Below are positions 62,242-64,000 of a stretch of DNA of 64,000 bases, in pieces (the stretch's first letter is position 1; every line of letters begins with the position of its first letter). Source of the DNA: Sycobia sp. Sy_11 (lineage: Eukaryota > Arthropoda > Insecta > Hymenoptera > Epichrysomallidae); contig JACCIC010000037.1 of the NCBI GenBank assembly GCA_018907035.1, positions 2,065,001-2,129,000 of the forward strand, read 5' to 3'. Made by a program: the position numbers and the translations under genes. The notes under the pieces are model-generated. The model was not told the origin of the DNA. It made no database searches and saw nothing but the letters and a program-made list of their open reading frames with translations.

Positions 62242-62562
62242 TCAGGAGTTCAGGGGTTTACGAGTTTTTCGCACTTTTCCCATATCTCTCCCGGTAATGT
62301 GCATTATATCTGATGCATCCAAAGAACCGTACACTTTACAACGATATTCAGTAATAAATGAATTTGTACTTTGCAACAAACAATTAGATACGGAATCTTT
62401 TCTAGCAATGTGTTGAAATGTTTCTAAATCAAATGTAGGCAAAAAAGTTTTTGTGCCAAACCGATTAATTGAAAAGTTTTCCTTCCAATTAAAAAAAATA
62501 TGTTGCTTTAAAAATTTCAAATAAAGTACACTTTGCTTCGACAACTGGAAACCAACGAAATT
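62242..62562 (-). CDS. unrecognised coding-like open frame, possible exon or transposon fragment
   Basis: The minus strand is open for 100 codons from an ATG at 62544, and about six codons further up there is an acceptor-like TTTCCAG ending at 62563. The encoded protein (for example FGTKTFLPTFDLETFQHI near residues 29-46 and YGSLDASDIMHITGRDMGK near 72-90) has balanced, low-repeat composition, unlike the other frames here; it stands in AT-rich DNA where 100 stop-free codons are unusual. I recognise no domain. It may be the terminal exon of an unannotated gene or a piece of a transposable element ORF. It ends in a stop (TGA at 62244-62242). Confidence 0.3.
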   Translation of the reverse strand, partial: NFVGFQLSKQSVLYLKFLKQHIFFNWKENFSINRFGTKTFLPTFDLETFQHIARKDSVSNCLLQSTNSFITEYRCKVYGSLDASDIMHITGRDMGKVRKTRKPLNS

Positions 62563-63160
62563 ATTGAAGCAGTTTTTAAACTAATTGTATTAGCTTATTT
62601 TTATATATCATTATTATGTCAATTTGAAATATCACTTATTATTTTAAAACTAAATAAACAAATAGACATACATACACATATTATATACATTAATATTTTT
62701 TCTTTAGTAGAATTAAAGACGGATTTAAGATTCTATATTTATTTCAAAAAAGAAATTTTTAATTTATAATGCCCTCTGCATTGGTAAAAATCTTTTTATT
62801 ATTTATTATTATTTATTTTTATTATTATTACAATTTTTATTAATTATTTACTATTTACTTAAAATACTTTTTATTAAAATCGTATACAGAAATATATCTC
62901 AAAGGATAACAGATTGAAATTTACAAAGATGAATGAAATCGCAATTGTTGTGTTCGATACGCTGCATCGATAGCTGAAGTTTAAATTTATTGGCTATAAA
63001 TTAGCCCTGCTAATAATTTAAAAAATTAAAACATTTGCACAGGTTAAAAACAACACGGGACAAATGATGCAAGGAACCACTCAATCGCGAATTGTGAATA
63101 ATAACAAGATCGACCGACCGACGCGACTGGCATGGCTCCGCGGGGCATTGGCGCACCGCA
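62563..63160. other. AT-rich non-coding DNA with (TTA)-type repeats
   Basis: 62800-62870 is rich in ATT/TTATT units. Nothing else recognised. Confidence 0.5.

Positions 63161-63164
<4 letters not shown>

Positions 63165-63215
<51 letters not shown>
63165..63215. repeat. (TA)n microsatellite, 51 bp
   Basis: Uninterrupted TA. Confidence 0.98.
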
Positions 63216-63218
<3 letters not shown>

Positions 63219-64000
63219 TATAATATAATTGATAGGAAAAAGTGACGTTGACTTCGCCCCTGAAACACTCTCGAGCGCGAAGCGATAACGAAGGTCATTA
63301 AATTCGTCCGCCGGACAACTGCTCGAAAATCTCAAGAGGTGGGCTGAGGTGGTTGCAGGGAGCGCAATCTGTATAGAAACAAAAAAAAAATCCAACCATC
63401 CGACCGACCGAACGAGCGCGGTGCGCACATATGAAGCCTCAAAAACGCGAGGCGGAGTTACGACGTTAATGGTCGTTAAGGATGTGTCGCAGTTTAATGA
63501 AATTGGTCCTAGGAACTTTTAAATTTGATATGTTGTTAAAAAACGGACCAAATAATCTATGGTTTATAGGATATTTTAAAAATTATAATCATTTTAACGT
63601 AACACACATTCTTATGGGAAAGCACAAAGTTTGATTATTTTTTCAATTTCTTTTAGCAAAACAGTTTTGGTTTAGTCTCTTTTACAATTTCTGCAGTAAT
63701 AATTATATATATATTAGGAATAGATATATATCTTTTAATATTTAACGTTTATCGGAGATTTATATGGTGTTATCTGGTGTTATCTGCTATAATTTGAAAG
63801 CAATCGGTCGGTCTAGTAAGGTTTTACAATGATTTGACAGCGACAGCAGACGATAATCACTGGCCAAATTTGACCAAACAGTCATCCAATACTTTCTTTC
63901 CGAACAAAAAACAGTCTACCCTGATTGGTAGTTGCACGAAAAAATGTATTCTAGACGATTTACGAAGTATTGCCTACTTATAGTTTCAGTATAGCTTGGG
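63216..64000. other. non-coding DNA at the right edge
   Basis: CpG-richer to about 63430, then AT-rich. Contains a tandem GGTGTTATCT repeat near 63766-63787. No gene recognised. Confidence 0.45.

Overview
The window looks like insect nuclear DNA, most likely from Hymenoptera. AT-rich blocks alternate sharply with GC-rich blocks in which CpG is not depleted, and there is an extraordinary load of long (TA)n and (GA)n/(CT)n microsatellites. There are no bacterial-style operons. The order-level guess is an inference; nothing here fixes the species.

Only one protein-coding gene is recognised with confidence. At the extreme left edge, on the minus strand, lies the first coding stretch of muscleblind (mbl, the insect MBNL RNA-binding splicing factor). 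It has a strong-context ATG, an in-frame upstream stop, and the N-terminus MAMANMNNLLNGK, cut by the window edge just before the first CCCH zinc finger. mbl therefore runs leftward out of the window, and the remaining ~63.7 kb is its 5' side: 5'UTR, giant upstream intron and/or promoter-enhancer domain. This fits the very large gene-poor mbl loci known in insects. The start-codon exon of mbl is also the exon circularised in Drosophila (circMbl).

Layout. 1-320: mbl start and 5'UTR. 320-11,200: microsatellite-dense mixed DNA with CpG-rich patches. 11,200-13,800: CpG-rich, then AT-rich, then CpG-rich again. 14,000-17,400: AT-rich, holding a decayed non-LTR retrotransposon. 17,400-21,600: CpG-rich patches. 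21,950-23,100: a thoroughly decayed mariner-family transposase on the minus strand. 23,900-36,500: alternating CpG-rich and AT-rich blocks. 37,300-41,300: AT-rich. 41,300-54,130: mostly CpG-rich, with a candidate TATA-less promoter near 51.7 kb. 54,140-59,460: a 5-kb AT-rich desert. 59,500-64,000: mixed, with one unrecognised coding-like open frame at 62.2-62.6 kb.

No tRNA, rRNA, CRISPR or intact mobile element was found. Most open frames in this window are artefacts of stop-free dinucleotide repeats (poly-YI, poly-SL, poly-RE). The most interesting unexplained structure is a ~104-nt near-perfect hairpin at 44,856-44,959 that pairs best as a minus-strand RNA, the same direction as mbl.
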